Part shown: positions 1-12,800 of the stretch, piece by piece
Layout of the letters: every line of letters begins with the position of its first letter
Numbering within the stretch: position 1 is the stretch's first letter
Program-made: the position numbers and the translations under genes
Notes under the pieces: generated by a model
Told to the model about the DNA's origin: nothing
Databases searched by the model: none
The model's input: only the letters and a program-made list of their open reading frames with translations
From: Xestospongia bergquistia
Lineage: Eukaryota > Porifera > Demospongiae > Haplosclerida > Petrosiidae
Length of the DNA stretch: 64,000 nucleotides
Assembly (NCBI GenBank): GCA_963965975.1
Contig: OZ014416.1
Span: 4,402,001-4,466,000 of the forward strand
Direction of reading: 5' to 3'

Positions 1-763
1 AGCAACAACTTATGCGCTAACTGTTGAAACTAAATTGTCATTTTGATATCTATTATTCAGCCACTATACTCTTTTAGAGAGTGAGAAGATATTTTATTAA
101 GTTAAACCAGATCTCCTTCATGTTAAGTGTTTCTCCTTCATTTCATTAGTCTAGAACTGACAAAATACAATTTTTATCATCTACAACAGAAATTTTGGCC
201 TATCTAAGTTATATTAAATTTATGCTGGTAAAATTAATTGTGAAGCTAGTAATCCTAGTATATTAGCACAAGCATTGTGAACGAGTGTTCAAAAGCTGTT
301 ATTGAAGAGTGTTTAGATGAATAGGTTATACAGGTTATGGAGCCTTTTGTCATGAAAGAGATAGAAACAGTTAAATTACTTACTGTTATTATTTAGCAAG
401 ACAAGTTTTCTGGCAATATATGAAAACTATTGTTAGGCTTGGAAAGACACTGGAGTCTTTCTGAACATTAATGTTCTATCACCAATTTATTTTCCATTAC
501 AAGGGTAATGAACAGCCATTTCGTGACTGTGTGGTTTGAGGTAGTTATTGTCTATTATAATAACCAAAATATAAACAAAAGATGTACTACTAGTAAAACT
601 CAAAGCTGTCATTACTGTAGCAAATATCTTGAAATGTTGTTATTATACGAATATTGTCACTATGAAGTAACTGATTGACATTATACATTTATCTACTGTA
701 GTATTGAACAATTATTAGTAATTAATTTGTGGCCATGTTATTTACTGTTTATTCCTTCTATAG

Positions 764-862
764 AATCATGCAACTGCTTTGCATAATGCTTCAAGGGCAG
801 GACACATTGAGATAGTCCAGCTACTCTTATCAGCAAAGGCAAACCCCAATATTTGTGACAAG
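764..862 (+). CDS. Ankyrin-repeat exon, copy 1
   Basis: This is a 99-nt phase 0-0 exon encoding one 33-residue ankyrin repeat. It carries the hallmark TALHNAS turn, then GHIEIVQLLL and a PNICDK end. It is preceded by a pyrimidine-rich acceptor ending TATAG and followed by a GTTTTT donor. Its sequence is nearly the same as the exon at 1546-1644, and the introns on both sides are duplicated too. A further upstream copy is likely just outside the window, because the sequence opens inside the same intron type. Confidence 0.8.
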
Positions 863-3800
863 GTTTTTATTATATAGAGAGATGGTTTATATTTCATGTA
901 TTTGTGTATTGTGTTTACTCCATGTACATGTATGTAATACTAGTCTACTAGTATGTATTATATCAGTACAGGATATTACAATAATATACATGTACATGGA
1001 CATCATTAAACATGATACAGTCAACATGAACTATCAACAACTCATGCCCTAACTGTTGAAACTAAATTGTCATTTTGATATGTTTATTTAGCCGCTATAC
1101 TCTTTTAGATAGTAGTAAAGTATTCTATTAATTTAACAAGCCTGATATTCTTTATGTCAAGGGTTTCTCCTTCATGCATTTTGTTAGTCCAAAACTGACA
1201 AAATACAATTGTTCTAGTTTACAACCAAAACTTTAGCCTATCTAAATTCTATTAAATTTGAGACTGGTAAATTAATTATGAAGCTAGTGTGTACCTATTA
1301 TTCGAACAAACATGTGTATATATGGAAAGGGTTGTGTCCATATTGGAGAGGTGTCTATAATAGAAATATTAAAATGCAATGTCACCAATACTATCTACTA
1401 TTATAGTAGTTATTTTTATAAAGTAAAGATTATGCTTTGTCTGTTATCTTTTAATTAGTAAGGCTTAGAAAATTTTTGAAATTTTATTGTCAGTTCTTAG
1501 TAATTATTTTGTAGCCACCTCATTTATAGTTTATTCTTTTTATAGGATCATTGGACTGCTTTGCATAATGCTTCAAGTGCAGGACACATTGAGATAGTTC
1601 AGTTACTATTAACAGCTAAAGCAGATCCCAATATTTGTGATGAGGTTTGTGTTATATATTGAGATAATTTATATTCCATGTGCTTGTGTATTATGTTCAC
1701 TTCATGTACATGTATGTAATACTACTAGTATGTATTATATCAGTACAGGATATTATAATAATGTACATGTATATCACTGACAACATGAACCAGCAACAAC
1801 TTATGCCCTAACTGTTGCAATTGTCATTTTCAATGTCTTGTATTCAGGCTCTGTACCCTTTTAGAAAGTAGCTTTCAGAGAGTGCCTATATTTTCTGCCA
1901 ATAAGTCTGGTCTGGCTTTGGCTAAAGTACCATTAGTCCCAGCCTTTTCCCAGTTCAGAGACAACATGTTTGCAAGTACAGCACCCTTCTGCAGACTAAA
2001 TCTAATTACCCACTTTGATACTCCATTGCCCTTTAGAGTTTTTTAAAAAATACTTGGTAAATTGGTGGCAAAGGTCAAGTCTCTAACTTCGTAGATATGT
2101 GAAAGCTACTTATTGACAATGTTGTCACAATAGAATAGCTGTTGCCCTCACACATAACCCTTTAGCAGAGTCAGGCCATCCTCAAACCTACTAGATGGAT
2201 ATGATTTGACTTAGCCTCATACCCAGGCTTTCGCGAAAGAAAAGAAAGCCTGATAACTACTGTTTGCGCATGCGTTTAATTTCGCAGATTTCTTGGAAAA
2301 TAGTATACTCTAGGAATCCTTCGTTAACTATGACATCAAAATTCCTTTTACTGCAATGTCAGATTATTTGTGATGGCTACTTGTAGTACAGTTATTCACG
2401 AACCCCAATTGTTTTGCATCCCAACAGCACTGAACAAGTATTTTGCTCTTTTGGCTCCAACTAAATCTCTGCACAACTGATAAACTCAACTAGCCATGCT
2501 TAAACTCATGTAGTGAATAGAATGTCATCAATATAAACCCAGCCCATCAATTTGTCATTTAATTTATAATATGTCATTATGATGTGATGTCAACATTTTC
2601 AATAACTAAGTGCATGCGCAAGCTTTCTTTTCTATCATGAAAGCCTGGGTATGAGGCTAGATCTGACTATGAGCCTCCTTACCCTATCTTTGCAATATAG
2701 TTTGGGATGCAGTTTTTTTTTTACTTCCAAGCAGCAGCTGATCCACTCTCTGGATTAGTTGGAATTGAATCCTTGTCAATTAATATACTTTATAGGGCCA
2801 ACCCTACAAGCAACATTTTCAAGCCATATCCATTGTGCCAGGAGGCGAATCACTCAATAAATGCATGTGTGCCAGCAGTGCCAACTTCCCTCCTTCAGAG
2901 TAACATTGTCCAAGATCCAATTCACTCTTGAATAAGCTTGAATATGTAAGTCGTGGAACCAGGTTGTTGTATGATGCCTAGTATCTTCTCTTACAAACAC
3001 CAATGTGACACCTGTATAGAGGGTCCATTTCCAGAGACTACTGCCTTGCTTTTGACGACTTCATTTATAAAAGTTTCGAAAGTTACTGCTATGGCCACCT
3101 ATTAATTCAGTTGGCCAGGCCTATCATCTTTTCACTAACAGCAATCTGACTTGAGTCCACCAACCTGGTATTCCTTAATATGCCAGGTCTTCATCAGTCT
3201 TACCACCATAGTACCATCAGTCACATATGTCAGTCTATTCAATCACTCTCATGTGTACCATTGCCACTTATGTATATATATATATATATATATTCTCCAA
3301 CCTGACTCAAGGCAAACTATTCTGTTGTTATTGATCAGACATTATTAACTTATTCACGAATGAAGTACAATTGAGTGGTTGTATTATGTATATATCTTCA
3401 TGCAGTCCATATGGGGTATGTGTCCATGGGTCCAGACTTACCAGTGACTTCATGGCTTACATAGCTCTGGCTAATTCACTCTCATATCTTCCCACAGAGC
3501 TCTCAAACTACACCAAGAATCTGTAGGGTCTGGAAATACTCCACCTACTTCACAGAACCAACATTATGTCCACTCTGTTGTTAGTATACATACCTCTTTA
3601 TATTCAAATGTGTGAGGCCACTCTGGCTGACCATCTGGACCAGTGTTTTCATGTCCTACCCACTACAAGGTTTCAGGCATAGCTTCTGCATTGGCTTTGA
3701 TTACTCTCAGTATCGATTAGTCATTAAGTTACATTAAAAAACACACCTCTTAAATGACCTTTATAGCTTTTTGAAGGTTTTAGCACTTGATCATAGCTAC

Positions 3801-6800
3801 CGGTAAGTCATCTTTATGCTTTCTTTCGTTAATCTCTTTCCTTGTAGTAGAGCACAGCTGCCAGTAATATTGCACCTTGAATGATAAAAATGCTTGTTAA
3901 AGAGTAGTGCTGTTTTTCACATGTATATGTACATGTGTCATGAGTGATGACTTACTGTGAAAGAAAGGACAGATTGCATGTTCATATATTTTTACATTAC
4001 TTATTATCTACTTGATAAAGACAGAACATACTTGTTTTGAGTATCCTAGAGTAACCATAATGCCATCCTGATATCCACTCCTAACAATTTGACATTTTTC
4101 TATTGCCCTTAAAAGGGAGGATGAGCTACTTAGAAAAGCTATAGTCCAGTTATCTCAGTATATACAGACAATGTACAGGTCAGAACACTTCACTGTTTCC
4201 TCCAATATGATTATTTCTATCGATTTATTGGAAATTGTCTACAATTACAACTACTGTAGTAATAAACCACCTATTATTATTATTATTTATTTAGTACTTA
4301 CAGTCACATTTATTAGACAATAATTACTGATTATACTAATATGTTTAACAGTCACTATCATGTCTTCATTAATGTTATTGATTTAGTCATATAAAATCAG
4401 AGCACACAAGAATTGTAACTGTTCACATGACATGAATTCTTTTTACACAATTCATAAAGTCTGTTTGACTTTACCTTTCATAACATTGTATTATATTCTT
4501 ACAATATTTACCATTTGACCATACTCTGAGAATTATTGACTAGATGTTTAAATGAAGCATTTTACACAAGTCAGATATTGCAGTTTAGAAATAATACGTA
4601 TGGACATATATTCAGATCAGGATTCTTTACAAAGGGTGTGGTTTATGATGTGGTTTCTTTATGTGCTTGTATCTTTTTTCTTCAATATTGAATTTGTGGT
4701 CTTAATGTGTTAACTTGTTTAATGACTCAATATTAATGTCATATAGTGACATCATGAAATGAGATAGAACTAATAAAGAGAATATGTTACTACTACAGAT
4801 TGTTTATCACAAATGTTAGCTGCTATTGGTAGTTCGTATTGAATATGTTGAGACGTTGTGCAGTTACTTCTCATATTATACAATGTAATACAATTGATGA
4901 CTGGTTACATTGACTATATACAGTAGGAAGTCACTTATTCGAACACACTGGGACCGGGGCATGTTCGGATAATCAAAATGTTCGGATAAGTGAACATCTT
5001 TACAGATACTGTAATGTCTGTATATACCCATGTACATGTATTACACAAACATTTTATTTTACGTTGAATATCATACTGACATGTAATATATACACGTTAT
5101 ACAAAAGAGAACCAATATTAATTGGAAAAGTAATCTTTGATTTGTGTTTGTTTCTTAGTTATTAATCTCTTTCGTGCTTTTTCCAACAATAGTCCATTGA
5201 GTATTACTACAGTATCCATGGGTGTGGTGGGTTGCTGCTCAAGATACGTAAGCACTGTCTGTAGTGCATTGCAGGCAGTTGCATGAGAAACAGTTACTTA
5301 AGTGATTCCTTCTTCATCTTCTAATTCTTCTTCAGTACATTCTGTATCCTCCTCTCTTACAATTGATACAATTTCATCTTCTGAAAATTCTCGATAGCCA
5401 GGGTCATCTTTATCAGCTTTGAGCCAGTCTTCCTTTACAACGCTCTTGAGCAAACCAGAGATACACTGCTTTGTCTAGCGCAAAAAATTAGCCCTTTTCA
5501 CTGTCATCCTCTTCTTAACACAGCCTTCATCTCTATTCTGTGTCTGAAAGTCCTGTAGTTTCTTTTTGTTTTTCACGATATCATGAACAGTGGATTTTCC
5601 AACGCTATACTTGTCTGCCACGCACTGCATAGTTTTTCCATTTCTAACTAGCTTGCATATGTCGAGTTTTTCACTTATAATGAGTACCGTTCGTTTTCTC
5701 TTACGATTAGAAACACTAGCAATGCTAGCCATATCTCTAGCTGCTCACTTGTTGAAAATGGCCACGTGTTAGTGGGTGTGGTGCACAATGGCATTCGGTT
5801 AATCGACGTGTTCGGATAAGCAACGTCCTACTGTAGTTTACTGTCTAATAGTTCATTTTCTTTTGTAGTTATATAACTTCATCTCTTATGTGTTTAGAGA
5901 AGTTGTATAATAATCATGAATGATGATGTCAACTACATGCTAAAGTGCCATCTTATGGTTTGTACTTTATTAGCTGATACTTAAAATAACGTATATAGTT
6001 TTTTGTTTTGTTTATTGCATGAATATGATCAATAATAACAGACTATTATAGTTGAAATACGTTCACTTAGTTCACTATTACATACATAGCAAACAATGTC
6101 ATAACAATAACAATTACTAGATTCACAGTAATCATGTAATGATGCATTGATACTACATTGGCTGTAAATATCACTTCTTTGTGTACCATCAAGTGAATGT
6201 GCAACTCATCACTAGTAGATTGGATAGCAGATAAGCTGTTTCTTGAGTACTCAAAAATCATGTTTGTCAACACAGCATAACATTGCAGCTTGTAATGCCT
6301 TAAAGTATTTTTGATGTTACCATGGTGATCACTACATGAACTAACAACTGGTGTTAATAAGTTTTCAAGTATGGTTCACCTTTTACTGTATACTTTGCTG
6401 TATATCTCTACCACAAGTATTTACATCACTAATAACCTACGTATCAACTTTGGTTCTCCAATGTGTAGTAATACGTGGGTTCATTTCTACAAGTAATTAA
6501 AGTGTTTTGAACAGTACTTTTGGAAATTTTTATCAAATGTGGCAAAAGAATGAGGTAAAGTGTATGATGTTGTACAGCTGTGGCTGGACATCTTCTTTTT
6601 TAAATATTTTGGAAAATACTGACAGTATGTCTCTGCATATTCTTTCTTAGCTTGTTGCTAGGTTCACTGTCTGTATTGCTGAATGTCCCACTAAGGCTTT
6701 GACCAATACTTTGACAATGAACAGCTCTTACTTGGCAGCATTATTTTCATACTCCAGGATCCTAGAAACTATCAATGAAACAGCTATAATTGGACCACAT

Positions 6801-9800
6801 TATGCATGTGTCGAAAGCTTGAGCAAAACATTACTAGTTTTTAAAAAAGTGTTTTGGTAAAACATTCACATCTCCTCCGGTATTGATCTTAAAAGATTTG
6901 ACTTTATCTACATTTAATATTGCTATTTCAGCTTCTACTGTTCCCAAAAAGTGTTCTTTTTAAGTTCTCGGACACTATTGACTGAATGACACAAAACCTC
7001 ATAATGTCCCCATCACCACTTTTGAGAAATACCTTCCTGGGCTGGACATACATTTATACATTTATTGCCTGAAAAGACCTTATTGCCATAGCTATTTCAA
7101 AATTTTCAGAAACAATGTCCAAACTTACTCTATGTTCAATTTATTTCTTTTAATGTCATGGAAAATTCTCAAATATCAAACCCACGAAATTACATAATCC
7201 AAGGGATCATTTAATCCATAGTAAAATAAAACAGCACATAATTTCCAATAGCAACAGCACATATGTCATGATAGCGACAGTTACTACGCAAAAGAATTTA
7301 CATTGCAATAGCAACAATTACTCTAGCAATAGCATGTATGTCACCATAGCAACTGTTACTATAGAAACAATAACATTAGTTCTTTAGATAGATACTTGAT
7401 TAATAAAAATTGTTGTCTTTGCTTCAAAATCAAGCAATACTTTAGTAGGTCTTGAAGTTTCCACTGCATCATGTTTTCCTTGAATATGTTTGATCAAATA
7501 TTTAATTGGCTTCTTTATTTTGTTGGTTACTAGGAAGTAAAACATATGAACAGCCTTGAGTTCTAAATCATCATCATCATCATTTGCTATTCTTTCATTT
7601 TCTGTATCCACTTTAATTGTCAGTATTTCTTGTTGTACATCAATGACTAGAAAGATAGCAATAGATGGTAAATTGAAATATCTTTTTAAACAGATTGTTG
7701 TGTTTCAACCAGTGTATTTTTTCCAGAACACGGTGTCTTTGAACATGAGAGTCATGGTGAGTATTCTTTCACCATAAATTTGAATCTTATGATGTTATTG
7801 TAAAGCTAATCAGGAAATAAACCTTTCAGATTCTTGGTGTCTTTCATGGTCTCCTTGCCTTGTATTTTTTAGTCTCTTGATCTAAAGAGAAAAACGTTTC
7901 TACAGCATTTTCTTGGATCATTATGTTTACTTATTTGACTCGATTGTCATCTTTGATGATCTTTCTGTCTTGTTTTTTCAGTCTCTGCATTTGTTGATCA
8001 AATCTCCATTATAGTTATCTCTTTCTCTTTGCTTCTCTTTCTATATCTAGCTAAATGTTGTAAGTAATTGTGGGTTGGCTCAGCAAAGTCAATAACAGAA
8101 GTAACCTTGTATCCTTTCCATTTAACCTTTGTCTGACATGTTGCTGCTGCTTGATCTTTGGACATGATGTTATTTGCTTGATGTCGAAGGTATTTTCCCC
8201 CTCTTCTATCTTTTTCTCTTTCTGTCAAATACTAACATAGAGCTATAAAAGTATTGGACCTGTAAATGTCAATCTCAATACACATGATGCAGGGGAAACT
8301 GCTGATTGGTACTTATGCATGTCAAAGGTATTACACTGGGGACTGCTTTAAATATGAAAAATCTAATCAAACCTTCTACATTTCATTTTAGTGAGGTCCT
8401 TGATAAAGGTGTGTTACAATTTCACCACAGGGACATTGATTATATGTAGTGATGTAGACATCTATAGTCAAAGATAGATTTTCTTTGATTTTAATACTAG
8501 CCACTTTACTGTCTACTAGACATAGCCTACATCACTTACTCTGTCAACTCTAAGGAGTCAATTAACTTTTTTTCTCCAATATGAAAATTAGATAAACACT
8601 TCCAATTTTGTCATGTACTGTGACATTATTAAATCATATACATGATGTCCATTGTAGAAGCTGCTACTTCAAAGTAGAAGAGGGTTGAAATGTAATTAGA
8701 ATCCTTTTCTGGCATGCCAAAATATAATTTTGCTACACATTTGTAGTTGACAGCTGCTTCTTACAAGCACTCCCTTTACTACCATCTATTGCAGACAATG
8801 AAAAGCCCTAAATTGCAGAACCTTTACCACAGTTTCTGTAGTGATGTTGGTTTGTTTGCAATTGCAATTCTGCCATTGCATTATAACTCACGAAATACTT
8901 CGAATAAAATAGACAACAGTATTGTATGAAGATTTCTTACTTTTTGCAAATGATGCTAAGAGTGTTGCACTATCAATATTCTATGATCAGTAATAACCAC
9001 AACAACCTTTCTCTTGAGCACCTTGAAGAATCTCATTGCCCATTAACAAATACAAGGAATGATTAGGAAGACATTATAAATTTGATGATTATGAGTACTA
9101 GAACTGAGAAATGTGTCCAAAATTGTTGTTAACATTAAGTACACAATGAATTTAATCAACAAGTACTTCATAGACTTCCTAGCCATTAAATTAATATCAT
9201 CACACCAAGACAGTGTAAACATTTTATAAAAATGCCTTCTTTGTTGCCCAATGAAGTGTTTTCAATAAAAGTGTGTACACAACAATATCATGTACAAAAT
9301 TAAATTATAAATATCTTTGTAGAAACCAGTAACAATATTCATGTACATAATGGTACTATGAGGTTTGTCAAGGCTAAAGGGTATTTTTTGTGTGAGAGTG
9401 AGTGGTGTTTATAACATGTATATTTCTACTATTTTACTTGTTTAATATTGAGTTTGGGTGTCTTGATATCCTAGATTTGTTAGGAAGAATAATAATCTAA
9501 ATCATTCACTGTAGAAAAAGTACAAAAACCAAAATTAAATGTCAATGATGTTTCTATCAATATTATTTTTCTTTCTTTTAACATCCAATGTAACACATGA
9601 TTGCTGTTATAACATTCAGATAAACAAAGTTTCATTCTTGCTTTATTTGGAAATTACATAACATTATCATACATTATAATCCAGATTTTATTAATCATAA
9701 ATATAAATATAATTTTATTCTTCACAGTATGGGGATTCCCCCTTACATCTTGCTTGTGCTAATAGTAAAGTAGATGTGATTTCATATCTACTTCACACTG

Positions 9801-12800
9801 GAAAAGTTGATCCACTTGCTCTTAACAATCATGGGAAAACACCACTAGAAGAAGTCCGACTGAATGATCCAAACAGATTTGAAATATTAAAGATTTTTGA
9901 GCCATTTGCCAAAAGTCGTCAAGACTATCCAGTTGATTCATATAGAAAAGTAATTTTTTGTGGAAACATATCAGCTGGAAAGAGTTCATTAGCCCAATGC
10001 ATTATATATCGTGCTGATAAACCTGTTGATTATCACTACAACCCCTTTCAATGCATTAAAGGTGTACAATTAGAAACTGCTGGTATTAACTATAATAATG
10101 TTCGTAGTCATGAAGTTGGAAATATTATTCTTTATGATTTTGCTGGTCATCAAGAATATTATAGTAGTCATGCAGCTATATTAGAGAATCTTATGTTGAG
10201 AACCCCTGCAGTTTTTACAATAGTGATAGATTCAACCAAAGGTTTTGACTACTTTAAGAAACAGTTGTATTACTGGTTTAACTTTATTGAAAATGTTTGT
10301 GCTAATTTAATGAAACCATCTCAAGTAATTATTGTAGGAAGCTATGCTGATCAATTTACCAGTAGTTATGATGAATTCAAGTTGCATGTTGATTATGTTG
10401 TTAAAAATGCTATTCGTAAACAAGAGTATAGAGGTTTTGTTGCCATGGAGTGTCATCGCCCAGGTGGAAAAGGTTTCCCTGAATTCATTTGTCACCTTTA
10501 TGAAAGTTGCAAGGCTGTTCTTGATAAGTCGGATACCATTAGTTATTATTGCCATGTGCATTATGCCTACCTCCAAAAATTACAGAATGTAGCTATTAGC
10601 TTTAAGGAGCTTATTGATAGCCTAAAAACTCTTGCTGATCCGTCCCTCCCTTCAGATGAAACAGTATTGCTAGACTACTTGTCAACTCTCAGTGACAAAG
10701 GTCTTGTTCTGTTTCTGAGAAATGAAATAGTGTCTAATAGTTGGATTGTAGTCGACAAATCAAACCTCCTTGCTGAAGTTAATGGTGTTCTTTTTAATAA
10801 GAACATCAAGCATCTTCCTATACCAACCTCTAGCAACACTGGCATTGTCCATGTTTCTGTTTTACAAGAGCTCTTTCCAGCTTATGATACAAGTATGCTT
10901 ATTGATTTTTTGAAAAGCATGGAATTTTGTCATGTTTTCAATTCAGAAATAGTGAATACTATTACAACCAACCTGTCTTCATCAGATGACATATCTAATG
11001 TTGACATTCTTTTCTTTCCAGCTTTTGTTGCCACAGAGCCTCCTTCAGATTTAAATGAACGTGTCAAAAGTGGGTTTGGTTGGTGCTTGTATTGCCCTAA
11101 TCCATTACAATTCCTCTCTGTTCGCTTCCTTCACATTCTTTTGCTTCGATTAGCATATTCTGATTATTGTCCTATTCATAAACCTATAGCTGGTGAATTA
11201 GAGTCTCTTATACAGCAGTTGAATCGTTATTGTACAGTCTGGAAGAATGGTATTTATTGGAATTATATCAATGACGTAGTAGTAGAAGTTACAGATCATA
11301 ATAGATGTGTCACTGTATTTGTTTCCAATGACAAAGGAGTTAAAAGTCAAAAAATATGTTGCTCTATTATAAAACTGGTTCTTTCTCTTCAAAAGAAGTT
11401 TTGTCCATGTAAAATCAATGAGTACATCATTCCTTCTGGATCTTTAGCTGACATTCGTAGTAAGGAGATTTCAAAACAAGTACTCTATCCACTAAGTGCT
11501 GTGGCTCTAGGAATAGTAAGTAACAAAGAAATCCTTGACCATAATGGAGTTCAAGGCAGTATCGATTGGATTTGTCCACATGAGCCGTATATCTCCCTTG
11601 CACCAGCAGTTATCCATGCATTATTTTCCAGAAGCAAAGGCAATGAAGTTATTCCAGATAGATTTCTTCACCACATAAAAGAATTTGCTCCCAGTATAAT
11701 GTCATCTTTTAATACATCCAAAGGGAGCACCTATTCTGATGTCGCCAGTCATCTCAATGACTATAGCTTTTTCACTGGACGAAATCCATTGGTAAGTTAC
11801 AATACTATATTAAACTTAATACTTGTCTTCATTAATATATTATATATGAGCCTGCCTATACATCTTTATATGTGAACATAGTTAAATATTTTAATTTATA
11901 TCTATAGCTTATTCATTTCAAATATGTATTTAATTTAATTTTAGGATCTATTGATTTCACCTTTAACATGTGATGAGATACTAAATATATCAAAAGATCA
12001 CCTTCAATCAAATAATATTTCAACACTGAAAGGTTTGTTTTGTCAAATTTATTTGTATATCTAATAACATTATATAGACTGTGTTCTGTTCTTACGTTTT
12101 TTTGATCATTTTTAAATCACTAGGAAAAACTCCTAAGAAAGGTGACCTCCTACAGCAAATGTCAGGGATTTGTAGTTGGTGGCACACTATTGGTGAATGT
12201 CTTGGAATTGAAAGTGGAGAACTGGATTGTTTACATTTTTTTAATCAGCGTGATGTTGACAAACTTTCTAAAGTCCTACAAATTTGGATGGATAGAATAA
12301 CTAAACCTGTTACATGGAATACCATTTTAGAAGTAATAGGAAGTCCACCTATCCAAAATAAATCTGTTGTGATGGATATAGAGAAGTTTTTAGAATGTGA
12401 GTACTTATGTAATATTCCCAGTAATTGTACTTTTGTTAAACTTCGCATGTATGTTTTCACTTAAACATGCATTGGCATAGGAAAACATAAGATTTTGTGA
12501 TAAGAGAAATTGTTTAACATTGATACTTTACTTATGATTGCCTTTGTAAATTAGTAATCATCATAGTTATTGTATACTATTATTTATGTAGCCCAAACAA
12601 AGGGAAGTACTGACATTTGTGATGCTGATCTGTTGGAACTATTGGCCACAACTGGTAAGATATTAAAATTTACTGGTTCACTATAGATCTTCCATATATA
12701 GTTATGACTTAGCAATTACACTCAACTAAAGTATATTTATCTGGTAAATGCATATACTAAAAATATATACTGTGTCTAGTAATTGGTTTTCTAACAAAAA

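Larger units (their letters stand above)
1..1873 (+). repeat. Tandem duplication of an intron-plus-ankyrin-exon unit
   Basis: The intron motif AGCAACAACTTATG followed by the conserved CTAACTGTTG stretch starts at about 1, 1033 and 1792. The ends of the first two units (for example the TATATCAGTACAGGATATTA segment) also match. Unit A is about 1,032 nt and unit B about 759 nt, each holding one ankyrin exon. A third copy breaks off at about 1873, where unrelated retroelement-like sequence begins. Unit B lacks roughly 270 nt relative to A. Unequal exchange or tandem duplication of whole exon-intron units would lengthen the ankyrin domain without shifting the frame. Confidence 0.8.
1880..3740 (+). 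pseudogene. Decayed retroelement fragment, possibly tyrosine-recombinase (DIRS/Ngaro-like) type
   Basis: The region has patches of coding-like sequence broken by stops and frameshifts. The clearest patch is 3590-3740, where two frames together read a leucine-aspartate-rich stretch (ADHLDQ, then LQGFRHSFCIGFDYSQ). That resembles the segment just ahead of the reverse transcriptase in DIRS/Ngaro-type elements. About 3430-3530 carries a short helix-like segment (LANSLSYLPTELSNY) that could be a recombinase N-terminal helix. 1880-2200 and 2700-2930 are also partly open (for example KVPLVPAFSQFRDN) but I cannot place them. A MITE at 2212-2659 interrupts the region. No long terminal repeats or intact catalytic motifs are visible. 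The family call is tentative. Confidence 0.35.

Noticed and set aside
855-1052. Open frame overlapping the first ankyrin exon
   Set aside because: It uses a different frame, lacks an ATG at its start, and runs into the duplicated intron.
5590-5772. Plus-strand open frame opposite the transposase remnant
   Set aside because: Antisense shadow of the CENP-B-type helix-turn-helix.
7998-8228. VKWKGY resembling a chromodomain start
   Set aside because: The rest of the chromodomain pattern is absent, so the match is probably chance.
10307-10592. Open frames on both strands within the ROC region
   Set aside because: Shadows of the large ROC-COR exon.
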